A DNA stretch of 64,000 nucleotides, from contig JAQGMG010000017.1 of assembly GCA_028292485.1 (NCBI GenBank), positions 62,001 through 126,000 of the forward strand, written 5' to 3'. The DNA comes from Rhodocyclales bacterium (lineage in GTDB: Bacteria > Pseudomonadota > Gammaproteobacteria > Burkholderiales > Rhodocyclaceae). The notes under the pieces are model-generated. The model was not told the DNA's origin and did no database searches. It saw only the letters and a program-made list of their open reading frames with translations. This document shows, piece after piece, positions 35,815 to 44,512 of this stretch; position 1 is the stretch's first letter, and the number at the start of each line of letters is the position of its first letter. The position numbers and the translations under genes were made by a program.

Positions 35815-35839
35815 AAAAGGGCCCGGAGAGGGCCCTTTT
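35815..35839. terminator. Rho-independent terminator of the PEP-CTERM gene
   Basis: AAAAGGGCCC at 35815-35824 and GGGCCCTTTT at 35830-35839 around a 5-nt loop, 20 bp after the stop codon. Confidence 0.92.
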
Positions 35840-35982
35840 CCTGTCACGGGCGATCACCTCGCGCCATGACAACATGGACGTAGTGAATAACTTCATATGC
35901 AATGCGAGCGTCAGGCTTTACAGTTCATGAAATTGACCACCCATCACGACACTGCGCAGGAACGCATCGAGGAAGGCATATC

Positions 35983-36546
35983 GTGAGAATCTTTGGCTGG
36001 CTTCGCCCGAAGAAGCCCATCGACAAACCCATACTCGCATTCGAGGACGAATACATCGTCCCCAATGCCGTCATGGTCATGCCAGTCAACCGGCGCGCAC
36101 GCAAACGCGTCGATCCGCGCCAGGGCACACAAGTATTGATCATCGATGACTCCTCCTCTGTCGTCGGCTTCCTGAGCGAGCTGCTGAAGTCGGTCAACTG
36201 CCTCACGCTTGAGGCCCGCGATGCTGAAAGCGGTCTTGAAATCGCGCGCCAGGAACGCCCCCACCTCATCTTCCTGGACGTCATGTTGCCCGGCATGAAC
36301 GGCTATTCCGCACTACGCAAGATCAGGCGCGACCCCGACCTGCAAGACACACCTGTCATCGTCATGAGCGCCAACGAAAAAGCGGCCGAGTACTATTTCG
36401 GTCATCATTCAGACGCCGACGATTTCATGAAAAAACCCTTCTCGCGCCGGGAAGTCTTCGCGCGCGTCGAGCGCCTGCTCGATGTCAATCGCGCACCACG
36501 CCGCATCCGTCAATCTGACATCATGGACGGCCCCGAGAGCGTCTAG
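35983..36546 (+). CDS. Single-domain response regulator with N-terminal extension
   Basis: 187 residues from the GTG at 35983, chosen because GAGGAAGG stands directly upstream; an ATG at 35902 adds 27 codons without a ribosome-binding site. Residues about 45-165 form a CheY-like receiver: VLIIDDSSSVVGFLSELL (acidic pair), HLIFLDVMLPGMNGY with the phospho-acceptor Asp, VMSANEKA and DDFMKKPF with the conserved Lys. No output domain. The first 40 residues are basic and not recognised. It lies 450 bp before the hybrid kinase but is probably separately transcribed. Confidence 0.88.
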   Translation: MRIFGWLRPKKPIDKPILAFEDEYIVPNAVMVMPVNRRARKRVDPRQGTQVLIIDDSSSVVGFLSELLKSVNCLTLEARDAESGLEIARQERPHLIFLDVMLPGMNGYSALRKIRRDPDLQDTPVIVMSANEKAAEYYFGHHSDADDFMKKPFSRREVFARVERLLDVNRAPRRIRQSDIMDGPESV

Positions 36547-36994
36547 TTTCACCTCCCCGTCAAGCTCAAGAACCCGTTGTCATGCAATGCGGATGCGCCA
36601 TCGCGCTTCCATGAGTATCGCTTGTCAATAATCTAGCGTTTGGCTTACGGCTTCCTGACTGTCTCCTGAGAATGCGGTCAAATGAAGATGGCATGCGCAC
36701 TCATTCTCCTTGATGCCCGCTTTTTCTCATGCTCAGAAGCCACTGGACATCGTCGAAGGGAGACAAAACAGCGCCACGTTTCTCCCATTCGGCGACTGAA
36801 ACGATCCTGCCGAGGCCAGGCAAAACAGCAAAGGACGAAAAAGGCTGGAATTGTTGATGGCGTTCTTGCAAACAGTACGCACAACTTCTAAGCTTCCAAC
36901 ATAATTACAAGCGCCGCGAGTGGCCGGAAGTTTTCGTTGGCAACGCGCTGACTTCGTCAATTGTCCGAACAAACACGGCCTCCATCGTTGCACA
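36547..36994. other. 448-bp gap without recognised gene
   Basis: Between the response regulator and the hybrid kinase. Short open frames on both strands (for example 36682-36891) have no ribosome-binding site or recognisable product. The region is somewhat more AT-rich than its surroundings and likely contains the kinase promoter. Confidence 0.6.
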
Positions 36995-39529
36995 ATGAGC
37001 GCACAGATTCTGACCTCGCAGGCCCTCCCTGATTTCCGTGTCTTGTTTGAGTCCGCTCCCGGCCTCTATCTTGTACTGACGCCAGATTTCAACGTCGTTG
37101 CGGTTAGCGACGCCTATCTGACTGCGACTCTGACGCAGCGCTCGCAGATTCTCGGGCGCGGTCTGTTCGACATCTTTCCCGATAATCCGGACGATCCTTC
37201 GGCATCGGGCACACGCAATCTGCGCGCCTCTCTCATGCGGGTTCTCGAGCAACGCAAGGCCGATGCGATGGCCATTCAGAAATATGACATTCAGCTTCCC
37301 GAGGAGGAAGGCGGCGGCTTTGTGGAACGCCACTGGAGCCCTCTGAATTCGCCCGTGATCGATGACTGTGGCAAAGTGGCTTACATCATCCATCGGGTCG
37401 AGGACGTGACAGAGTTCGTGCGTCTGAAGCAGCATGGCAGCGAGCAGGAGGCGGAGATTTACGCGCGCTCACAACAGCTGTCTGAATTCAACGAGCGGCT
37501 GCAAAATGCCAACACGGAATTGGCGCGTCTTTACGAGAAAACCAAAGAGCTCGATGAACTCAAGACGCAGCTCTTCGCAAACGTCAGTCACGAGTTGCGC
37601 ACGCCACTGGCACTCATCATCGCGCCTATCGAACAGCTCCTCCGCTCAGCCGCTCTTGACGCATATGCCGACAAGAGTATGCATATTGCATTGCGCAATG
37701 CCCGCCTGTTGCTGCGACGTGTCAACGATTTGCTAGACGCGGCAAAGCTCGAAGCAGGACAGATGTCGGCCAACTATGCAGACACCGATGTGTCTCACCT
37801 CGTGCGGCTCACGGCAGGCTATTTTGAAACCGTGGCGCATCGGCAGGACATCAGGTACGTGGTCGATTGCGATATACCGGTCACCGCGCAACTGGATCCG
37901 GACAAGGTCCAGCGCATTGTTTACAACCTTCTCGCCAACGCCTTGAAGTTCACGCCAGCGGGCGGCGTAGTGCGCTGTTCGCTGCACAAGGAAGGCGACC
38001 TTGGCCTGCGCATTGAAGTGGCGGACAGCGGCCCGGGCGTGCCGGCCGAGCACCGCGAACTGATTTTCGAACGTTTTCGCCAGGGGCTGGGCGGCAATAC
38101 CAGGCAGCACGGTGGCACGGGCCTGGGCCTGGCCATCGCAAGCGATTTTGCGCTTCTTCACGACGGATCTCTACGGGTTGCGGAGGCTCCGGAAGGCGGC
38201 GCGCTATTCATGCTGAAGCTGCCGCGTGTCGCACCGGAAGGAGCCACTGTTGCGCCCTCGCCAGAGATGATTACAGATGCGACGGCCGATGCCGTGGAGG
38301 CAGAGTTTGCCAGCCACATCGACGTCGGCGCTCAAACAGATGCAAGCACGAAGGAACAGGTTGCGGGCCGGCCGGACACTCGTCCGGTGGTGTTGGTCGT
38401 TGAAGACAATGCGGAGTTGAATGCGCTCATCCGCGATAGCTTGCGCGCAGAGTTTCGTGTTGAAACGGCCGCGAATGGCAAGGAAGGTTTTGCCAAGGCC
38501 ATGGAGTTGATGCCTGACCTCATTCTCAGCGACATCATGATGCCTGAGGTCAGCGGCGACATGCTGTTGAAGATGCTGCGCGCCAAGGCTGCCTTCGACG
38601 AGGTGCCTGTCATATTGCTCAGTGCGCGCACAGACGATGACATCCGCGTGGATATGTTGCGCAATGGTGCGCAGGACTACCTCATCAAACCATTTTCGGT
38701 CGAGGAATTGCAGACGCGCGCGCGCAATCTGGTCGCCCGCAAGCTGGCCACCGAACGCAATCGCGAGTTGAATCTCGCGCTACAGGCGCGGCACGCACAA
38801 TTGCAGACGTTGGCCGCAGAGCTGCAAGCCACCAATCAGGAGTTGCAGAGCTTTGCCTACTCCGTCTCGCATGATCTACGCGCGCCTTTGCGGGCGATTG
38901 ACGGTTTCTCGCGCCTGCTCACCAATCGTGCAGAGGCCCGGCTGGACGATGAAGACCGGCGCCTGTTATCAGTTGTGCGCAACAACAGCAAGGCAATGGG
39001 CCAGCTGATTGACGACCTGCTGCAGTTCTCGCGCATGAACCGTACCGAGATGCGTACCGGCCTGGTCGATATGAATGAAGTGGCGCGCGCCAGTTGGGAA
39101 ATTGCCAGGGAAGGATATGCTGGCGAGATCGTATTCAATCATTTACCCGATGTTCGTGCAGACCGGGCACTAATCCAGCAGGTATGGGTCAATCTCCTCT
39201 CGAACGCCGTCAAATACAGCGCCAGGAATGCCGCACCACGCATCGTGGTAAGTGGCGAGACAACGAAGACCAACAGCATGTACCACGTGGATGACAATGG
39301 CGTCGGATTTGACATGCAATATGTGAATAAACTCTTTGGCGTATTCCAGCGACTGCATAGTGCGGAAGAGTTTCCGGGCACGGGCATCGGTCTCGCCATC
39401 GTCGGGCGCATCGTTGCCCGTCACGGTGGTCGCGCCTGGGCAGAGAGCAGCTTGGGTGCCGGCGCGCATTTCCACTTCGCCTTGCCCGCTGCAGAAGGAG
39501 TTCCAAGTGGAACAGATATTGGCCGTTGA
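36995..39529 (+). CDS. Hybrid sensor kinase with two complete kinase modules (PAS-HisKA-HATPase-REC-HisKA-HATPase)
   Basis: 844 residues from the ATG at 36995; a GTG 25 codons upstream is in frame but neither start has a clear ribosome-binding site. Order: a PAS-like sensor (residues about 10-130, [14 protein letters not shown]); first kinase with His199 in [12 protein letters not shown] and ATP-lid motifs NLLANALKF and [10 protein letters not shown]; a receiver with Asp513 in [10 protein letters not shown]; a second kinase with His626 in [13 protein letters not shown] (phytochrome-type HisKA) and [28 protein letters not shown]. No membrane segment, so a cytoplasmic sensor. The next gene (Rcp-type regulator) starts within its last codons, the usual partner of phytochrome-type kinases, but no chromophore-binding domain is present. 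Confidence 0.92.
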   Translation: MSAQILTSQALPDFRVLFESAPGLYLVLTPDFNVVAVSDAYLTATLTQRSQILGRGLFDIFPDNPDDPSASGTRNLRASLMRVLEQRKADAMAIQKYDIQLPEEEGGGFVERHWSPLNSPVIDDCGKVAYIIHRVEDVTEFVRLKQHGSEQEAEIYARSQQLSEFNERLQNANTELARLYEKTKELDELKTQLFANVSHELRTPLALIIAPIEQLLRSAALDAYADKSMHIALRNARLLLRRVNDLLDAAKLEAGQMSANYADTDVSHLVRLTAGYFETVAHRQDIRYVVDCDIPVTAQLDPDKVQRIVYNLLANALKFTPAGGVVRCSLHKEGDLGLRIEVADSGPGVPAEHRELIFERFRQGLGGNTRQHGGTGLGLAIASDFALLHDGSLRVAEAPEGGALFMLKLPRVAPEGATVAPSPEMITDATADAVEAEFASHIDVGAQTDASTKEQVAGRPDTRPVVLVVEDNAELNALIRDSLRAEFRVETAANGKEGFAKAMELMPDLILSDIMMPEVSGDMLLKMLRAKAAFDEVPVILLSARTDDDIRVDMLRNGAQDYLIKPFSVEELQTRARNLVARKLATERNRELNLALQARHAQLQTLAAELQATNQELQSFAYSVSHDLRAPLRAIDGFSRLLTNRAEARLDDEDRRLLSVVRNNSKAMGQLIDDLLQFSRMNRTEMRTGLVDMNEVARASWEIAREGYAGEIVFNHLPDVRADRALIQQVWVNLLSNAVKYSARNAAPRIVVSGETTKTNSMYHVDDNGVGFDMQYVNKLFGVFQRLHSAEEFPGTGIGLAIVGRIVARHGGRAWAESSLGAGAHFHFALPAAEGVPSGTDIGR

Positions 39530-39950
39530 AGTACTGCTCGTCGAAGACAACCCTGCGGATGCCGAGCTCACCATGTCGGCGCTGCGCGAAAGGCATCTGA
39601 GCAATCGCATCGAATGGGTCAAGGATGGCGCCGAAGCGCTCGACTACCTTTACTGTCGCAATAACTACGCGGGTCGGGACAGCACACTGCCACGCCTGAT
39701 GCTGCTGGATCTCAAGCTGCCGAAGGTCGACGGGATGGACGTACTGCGTGAGATCAAGCAAGACCCCGTACTGAAAGTGCTACCCGTTGTCGTCCTGACA
39801 TCCTCGGCTGAAGAAAGCGATCTGGTGCGCAGCTATGACCTGGGTGCCAATGGCTATGTCGTCAAGCCAGTCGATTTCGACGCCTTCAATGCGGAGGTCT
39901 CGAAGATGGGCTTCTATTGGTTACTGACCAACCGCGTTCCGTTTCACTAA
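39507..39950 (+). CDS. Rcp1-like single-domain response regulator
   Basis: 147 residues from the GTG at 39507, with AAGGAG seven bases before it, inside the 3' end of the kinase gene. Opening [20 protein letters not shown] and [15 protein letters not shown] insertion are the Rcp1 family hallmarks; phospho-acceptor Asp in [13 protein letters not shown], Thr/Ser in VVLTSSAEE, Lys in GYVVKPVDF. Rcp-type regulators receive phosphate from phytochrome-like kinases, here most likely from the second kinase module encoded upstream. No output domain. Confidence 0.92.
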   Translation: MEQILAVEVLLVEDNPADAELTMSALRERHLSNRIEWVKDGAEALDYLYCRNNYAGRDSTLPRLMLLDLKLPKVDGMDVLREIKQDPVLKVLPVVVLTSSAEESDLVRSYDLGANGYVVKPVDFDAFNAEVSKMGFYWLLTNRVPFH

Positions 39951-39968
39951 GCAGGGATTTCCGAATTT

Positions 39969-42056
39969 ATGCAGCCCAAGATTTTGCTTCTCGAGGATTT
40001 GCCGGCAGATGCCGAACTGGTGCAGGTCGAGCTGATGCTCGGCGGCATCGATGCGGAGATCCTGCGTGTTGCGTCAAGAGAGAGCTTTGTCGCGGCTCTG
40101 TCGTCGTTCGAACCTGACATCATCCTGTCGGATTTCAATTTGCCGGGCTTCAGCGGCATGTCCGGGCTGGATATCCGCAATCAGCAGGCGCAGCATATTC
40201 CGTTCATTTTCGTAACCGGCTCGCTCGGCGAAGAAATGGCGGTGTCGACTTTGCGCAGCGGCGCCACGGACTTTGTGTTGAAGGACCGCATGGCGAGGTT
40301 GCCCGCTGCCGTGTCATCTGCGCTGGATGCCCATTCGCAACGCAAGGAACGCGAGCGCGTGGACCGCGAACTCACGACCGAGCGCAGTCTCATGCAAGCC
40401 GTACTCGATGCAGCGCAGGCGATGATTGTGGTGCTTGATGACGGCGGACACATCATGCATGCCAATGCTGCCGCTGAACGCATGGCTTCGCAATCGCGGC
40501 AGAACATGATCGGTTGCAAGTTCTGGGAGATCATGTCGCAGAGTGATCAGTCAGAAACGGTTCGCCAGCACCTTCAGACCGCGCTTGATCCACATAGCGA
40601 CGTACAGCAACCAAGCTGGCCGATGATTACCCGTACCGAGCAGCGCACGGTGGTCTGCTCCTCGGCCAAGCTGTCGAGCAATTACCGCGGTGAGCGGCTT
40701 GTCGTCTGCGGCATCGATGTGACGGAGCAGGAACGTGCCGAAAAGCACGCCTTCTTTCTCGGCCATTTCGACCCTGTCACCAGCCTGCCCAACCGCCGCC
40801 ACTTCCTGCAGCAACTCTCCGAATATTGCAGTCGCCGCGATACCGATACAGGCACCGCGCTTGTCATCATGATGGTCGGCATGGCACGCGTCCAGGAGAT
40901 CGCCGACAGCTACGGAGATGCGGCGTTCAACCAGGTACTGATCGAAATCGTGCAGCGTCTGCGCGTATGGCAATCGCATGCAGACTTGCTGGCCCGTGTC
41001 GCAGACAGCAGTTTTGCGCTGGCGTTCGAAGTCGGCCGCGGGCCCGATCTTGACATGCTGGTGCCGCATATCCTGGAACAGTTGCGCGAGCCGATCAAAG
41101 TGGGCCAGGCGCAGATACTGCCAGTCGTCTATGGCGGTCTTGCACTCTATCCTGACAATGCCAGCGAAGCCGGCCTGCTGCTCCAGGCGGCGGAATCGGC
41201 CCTGCATTGCGTAACGCCCGATTCGGTCCAGAATTTCGCGTTCTATACGCCCCTGCTATCGGACCAGATCCGCGAGCGTCTGCTGCTCGAGAGCGAATTG
41301 CGCGAGGCGCTGAAAACCGACGATCAACTCATCTTGCATTACCAGCCACAGGTCGACATCGCGACCGGGCACGTAATCGGACTCGAAGCCCTTATCCGCT
41401 GGCGCCATCCGCGACTGGACTGGCTGCCGCCGGGGCGCTTCATCCCGCTGGCCGAAGTATGTGGCCTCATGGTGCCTCTGGGTCGCTGGGTCATGCGAAG
41501 AACATGCCGGCAGCTGCAGGAATGGAAGACGCAGGGATTCGTCGCGCCAACAGTCGCTGTCAATCTGTCGGCGGGCCAGTTCTCGGCGCCCTCGCTGATC
41601 GAAGACGTCGATGCCACGATGCGCGAATTCGGCGTCGAGCCGCATCAGCTTGAGCTCGAACTGACCGAGTCGGCGAGTATGAGCCACCCTGATGCCAGCA
41701 TCATCATCATGCAGCAGCTGCGCGATATGGGTCTGAAAATCGCGATCGACGATTTCGGTACCGGCTATTCGAATCTGAGCTACCTCAAACGTTTCCCGGT
41801 AGACCGCCTGAAGCTGGACCAGGCCTTCGTGCGCGACATCATGACTGACCCGGATGACCTTGCCATTTCGCGAGCCATCATCGCCATGGCGCATCAACTC
41901 AGGCTCGAAGTCGTCGCCGAAGGTGTCGAAACCAAGGAACAGCTCAAACTGCTGGCCAGTGCAGGCTGCCGCACGGTGCAGGGCTATCTCTTCAGTCGTC
42001 CAGTGGCGCCCGAAACCTGCCAGGGGCTGGTGCAGTTGCCATTCACCATCTACTGA
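39969..42056 (+). CDS. REC-PAS-degenerate GGDEF-EAL c-di-GMP phosphodiesterase
   Basis: 695 residues. Receiver at the N-terminus with Asp55 in IILSDFNLPGFSG; PAS about 150-265 (VLDAAQAMIVVLDDGGHIMH); a GGDEF-fold domain about 275-435 beginning FDPVTSLPNRRHF, in which the active GGDEF is replaced by ADSSF (345-349), so it cannot make c-di-GMP; and an EAL domain with Glu473 in GLEALIRWRHP, NLSAGQFS, ELTESASM, Asp594/595 in IDDFGTGYSNLSYLKRFP and VAEGVET, all catalytic residues kept. It should hydrolyse c-di-GMP under control of the kinase encoded upstream, completing a kinase-regulator-phosphodiesterase operon (18-bp gap). Confidence 0.94.
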   Translation: MQPKILLLEDLPADAELVQVELMLGGIDAEILRVASRESFVAALSSFEPDIILSDFNLPGFSGMSGLDIRNQQAQHIPFIFVTGSLGEEMAVSTLRSGATDFVLKDRMARLPAAVSSALDAHSQRKERERVDRELTTERSLMQAVLDAAQAMIVVLDDGGHIMHANAAAERMASQSRQNMIGCKFWEIMSQSDQSETVRQHLQTALDPHSDVQQPSWPMITRTEQRTVVCSSAKLSSNYRGERLVVCGIDVTEQERAEKHAFFLGHFDPVTSLPNRRHFLQQLSEYCSRRDTDTGTALVIMMVGMARVQEIADSYGDAAFNQVLIEIVQRLRVWQSHADLLARVADSSFALAFEVGRGPDLDMLVPHILEQLREPIKVGQAQILPVVYGGLALYPDNASEAGLLLQAAESALHCVTPDSVQNFAFYTPLLSDQIRERLLLESELREALKTDDQLILHYQPQVDIATGHVIGLEALIRWRHPRLDWLPPGRFIPLAEVCGLMVPLGRWVMRRTCRQLQEWKTQGFVAPTVAVNLSAGQFSAPSLIEDVDATMREFGVEPHQLELELTESASMSHPDASIIIMQQLRDMGLKIAIDDFGTGYSNLSYLKRFPVDRLKLDQAFVRDIMTDPDDLAISRAIIAMAHQLRLEVVAEGVETKEQLKLLASAGCRTVQGYLFSRPVAPETCQGLVQLPFTIY

Positions 42057-42107
42057 CCGGCTCCCAAGGGAAAACGGCTTCCAAGGCCAGCACGGCACAA
42101 CGGTAAT

Positions 42108-42187
42108 GTCATTCCCGCGAAAGCGGGAATCCACTTGGTGGCATCGATCTCACGTAGTGGTGGATTCCCGCTTTCGCGGGAATGACG
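42108..42187. repeat. CGTCATTCCCGCG palindrome pair downstream of the EAL gene
   Basis: Two inverted units, left GTCATTCCCGCGAAAGCGGG, right ending CGCGGGAATGACG, centre GTGGCATCGATCTCACGTAG. Lies 50 bp past the stop codon and may serve as a transcript end. Confidence 0.9.
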
Positions 42188-42282
42188 AGTCCGGTAATCG
42201 AGGACTGAGTCATGCAAGTCCCGGATGAATCCCGTTGTGCAATTTCTACCAATTGCCATCGTCCCGACCAAAGTCTGTTCCA

Positions 42283-43344
42283 ATGGAACAACTTACCGTC
42301 ACGCGCCATCACTTCATGACTTCCGAGCAGACAACTGCGGCCGCCTCAAGCAGTAATACGTCGACGCCCTTTGCCAGTTTGTCGCCCGACAAGCTGCTCG
42401 ACGCCGTCGACAGCCTCGGACTGCGCACCGACGGTCGTCTGTCGGCACTCAACAGCTTCGAAAACCGTGTCTATCAGATCGGCATCGAGGACGGAGAAGC
42501 ACTGATCGCCAAGTTCTACCGGCCTGCGCGCTGGAGCGATGCGGCAATCCTGGAAGAACACGCATTTACGCGCACTCTGGCCGAGGCAGAGATTCCCGTC
42601 GTCGCGCCTCTGGAGTTCGCGGGGCAAACCCTGCATCACTACGAAGACTTCCGCTTCGTGCTGTATCCGCGGCTGCGCGGCCGCGCGCCGGAATTCAACG
42701 ACGAATCTGCGCTGACCTGGATGGGCCGTTTCATCTCGCGTATCCACGCGCTCGGCGAGCAGGCCGATTATGTCGAAAGGCCTTCGCTGAGCATTCAGCG
42801 CCTGGGCGCCGATTCGCAAGCCTGGCTGGCCGCTCACGACCTCATTCCGCACGAGCTTCTCGACGCATGGCAAGGCACCGTGGCACGTGCGATGGAAAAC
42901 GTTCGCGCCTGCTTCGCACAGACCGGTGCCGTGCGACAGCTGCGCATTCATGGCGACTGCCATGGCGGCAACGTGCTGTGGACCGACGATGGGCCGTGGT
43001 TTGTCGACTTCGATGACACCTGCATGGGCCCGGCGATCCAGGATCTGTGGCTGCTGCTCTCGGGCGATCGCGACAGCATGTCGCGCCAGCTCGGTGCGGT
43101 GCTGCGTGGTTATCGGCAGTTCCGCGACTTCAACAATACCGAACTGCAACTGATCGAAGCGCTGCGCACCTTGCGCCTGATCCACTATGCCGCATGGATT
43201 GCCCGACGCTGGGACGACCCGGCCTTTCCGGTTGCATTCCCCTGGTTCGGCACGCCCCGCTACTGGCAGGACCGCATTCTCGAACTCAAGGAACAGATCG
43301 CGGCGATGGAGGAAGAGCCGCTCGTTGCGGCGGGGCTGGATTGA
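42283..43344 (+). CDS. srkA: Stress response kinase A (SrkA/YihE)
   Basis: About 353 residues from the ATG at 42283; ATG 42316 is an alternative, and neither has a strong ribosome-binding site. APH-like protein kinase of the SrkA family: FENRVYQIGIEDGEALIAKF (nucleotide-binding loop and Lys), LRIHGDCHGGNVLW (catalytic loop), and FVDFDDTCMGPAIQDLW (metal-binding Asp). The C-terminal FPWFGTPRYWQDRILELKEQ is typical. SrkA counters programmed death under stress in E. coli. A YchJ-type gene follows after 2 bp. Confidence 0.94.
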   Translation: MEQLTVTRHHFMTSEQTTAAASSSNTSTPFASLSPDKLLDAVDSLGLRTDGRLSALNSFENRVYQIGIEDGEALIAKFYRPARWSDAAILEEHAFTRTLAEAEIPVVAPLEFAGQTLHHYEDFRFVLYPRLRGRAPEFNDESALTWMGRFISRIHALGEQADYVERPSLSIQRLGADSQAWLAAHDLIPHELLDAWQGTVARAMENVRACFAQTGAVRQLRIHGDCHGGNVLWTDDGPWFVDFDDTCMGPAIQDLWLLLSGDRDSMSRQLGAVLRGYRQFRDFNNTELQLIEALRTLRLIHYAAWIARRWDDPAFPVAFPWFGTPRYWQDRILELKEQIAAMEEEPLVAAGLD

Positions 43345-43346
43345 AG

Positions 43347-43733
43347 ATGGGCAAGAAAATTGCGCTCGCCTGTCCTTGCGGCAAAGGTCTCTACGCCGAC
43401 TGCTGCGAGCCCTTGCATCGCGGCTCACCCGCGCCAACCGCCGAAGCACTGATGCGTTCGCGCTACAGCGCTTATGTTCTAAAACTATCGGCCTACGTGG
43501 TGGACACGTGGCATCGCGACACGCGCCCTGCAGAGCTTTTGCTGGAGGACGATACAACCCGATGGCTCAGCCTGGATGTGCGCCAGTGTTCACAACAGGA
43601 CGACTCGGCTACGGTGGAATTCGTTGCGCGGTACAAGATAAACGGGCGCGCTTGCCGTCTGCATGAAATCAGCCGATTCGTGTGTCAGGAGAAGCGCTGG
43701 CAGTATTTTGACGGCAATCTCATCGAGCAATGA
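43347..43733 (+). CDS. YchJ-family protein (UPF0225, SEC-C-like zinc motif)
   Basis: 128 residues. N-terminal CPCGKGLYADCCEPL is the SEC-C type cysteine motif (with HRG instead of His) that binds zinc; PTAEALMRSRYSAYV and FVARYKINGRACRLHEISRF match the conserved body of YchJ. Function is not known in the family. Begins two bases after srkA, so it is co-transcribed. Confidence 0.9.
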   Translation: MGKKIALACPCGKGLYADCCEPLHRGSPAPTAEALMRSRYSAYVLKLSAYVVDTWHRDTRPAELLLEDDTTRWLSLDVRQCSQQDDSATVEFVARYKINGRACRLHEISRFVCQEKRWQYFDGNLIEQ

Positions 43734-43845
43734 CGGGCATGACAACACCGACGACGTCGTTTTGAGCACGAATCAGGGTCCTTCCTGCTTGCCATGCAGC
43801 CGGCGTGACCCATAATGAAGATCGTTTACCTTGCGGAGGACTCTC

Positions 43846-44295
43846 ATGGGTGCATCTTCACCCGCTGCCCGAGCTTTCTTGCGTCATCCGACAGACGTAC
43901 CAATCCAGATTCACGCACAACCGATTCAAGGACAAGTCAGCCAGCGCCTTATGGACGTTAGCCTTGGCGGGCTGGCATGCCGCTCGGAATGCGAGATGGA
44001 CGTCGGAACCCAGGTAGAGGTATGTATCGAGCTTGTCAGCCCGCCTTTTCAGGCTGAAGGACGTGTTGCGTGGTGCCGCCACCGCAATGGCCATTGCGAG
44101 CTGGGCATTCAGTTCCTGCAGCGCGAAGATGCCTTTGCTGCCCGCATGGTCGAACAGATCTGCCATATCGAACACTATCGCAACGAAGTGATGCGTCTCG
44201 AAGGCCGTGTGCTCGACGCACAGAACGCTGCCGAAGAATGGATCGGCAAATACGCTGCCGACTTCCCCGGCATACGCAGCTTTCTTTCCGAATAG
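43846..44295 (+). CDS. PilZ-domain c-di-GMP receptor
   Basis: 149 residues from the ATG at 43846 with GGAGG upstream. PilZ signature: RAFLRHPTDVPI gives the RxxxR arginines, and LMDVSLGGLACRS gives the D/NxSxxG motif, both intact, so c-di-GMP binding is expected. EGRVAWCRHRNGHCELGIQF is the barrel continuation. A C-terminal helix (HIEHYRNEVMRLEGRVLDAQ) could be an output or dimer element. Possible effector of the c-di-GMP enzymes nearby. Confidence 0.9.
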   Translation: MGASSPAARAFLRHPTDVPIQIHAQPIQGQVSQRLMDVSLGGLACRSECEMDVGTQVEVCIELVSPPFQAEGRVAWCRHRNGHCELGIQFLQREDAFAARMVEQICHIEHYRNEVMRLEGRVLDAQNAAEEWIGKYAADFPGIRSFLSE

Positions 44296-44512
44296 CCCTC
44301 CTCTCATTCCTTCCGCGTACCCGGTTTTGCAATCCCTTCAGCAAGACCGGGTGCTAATATTGCCGCCACCTCGCGCCACCAGCCCGCCGGACTGATGCGC
44401 ATCGGCCGTTGTCGCACGGCAATACAGCCCATGACGTCGCACTGCTTTTCCCCCGGCGTGCTGCCGTTCATTTTTCAATCGCTTCCAGTAGCGGAGCGGG
44501 AAAGTAGAAATC

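Noticed and set aside
36682-36891. Small frame in the gap before the hybrid kinase
   Set aside because: Cys/Arg-rich, no site for translation and a similar frame on the other strand; no support.
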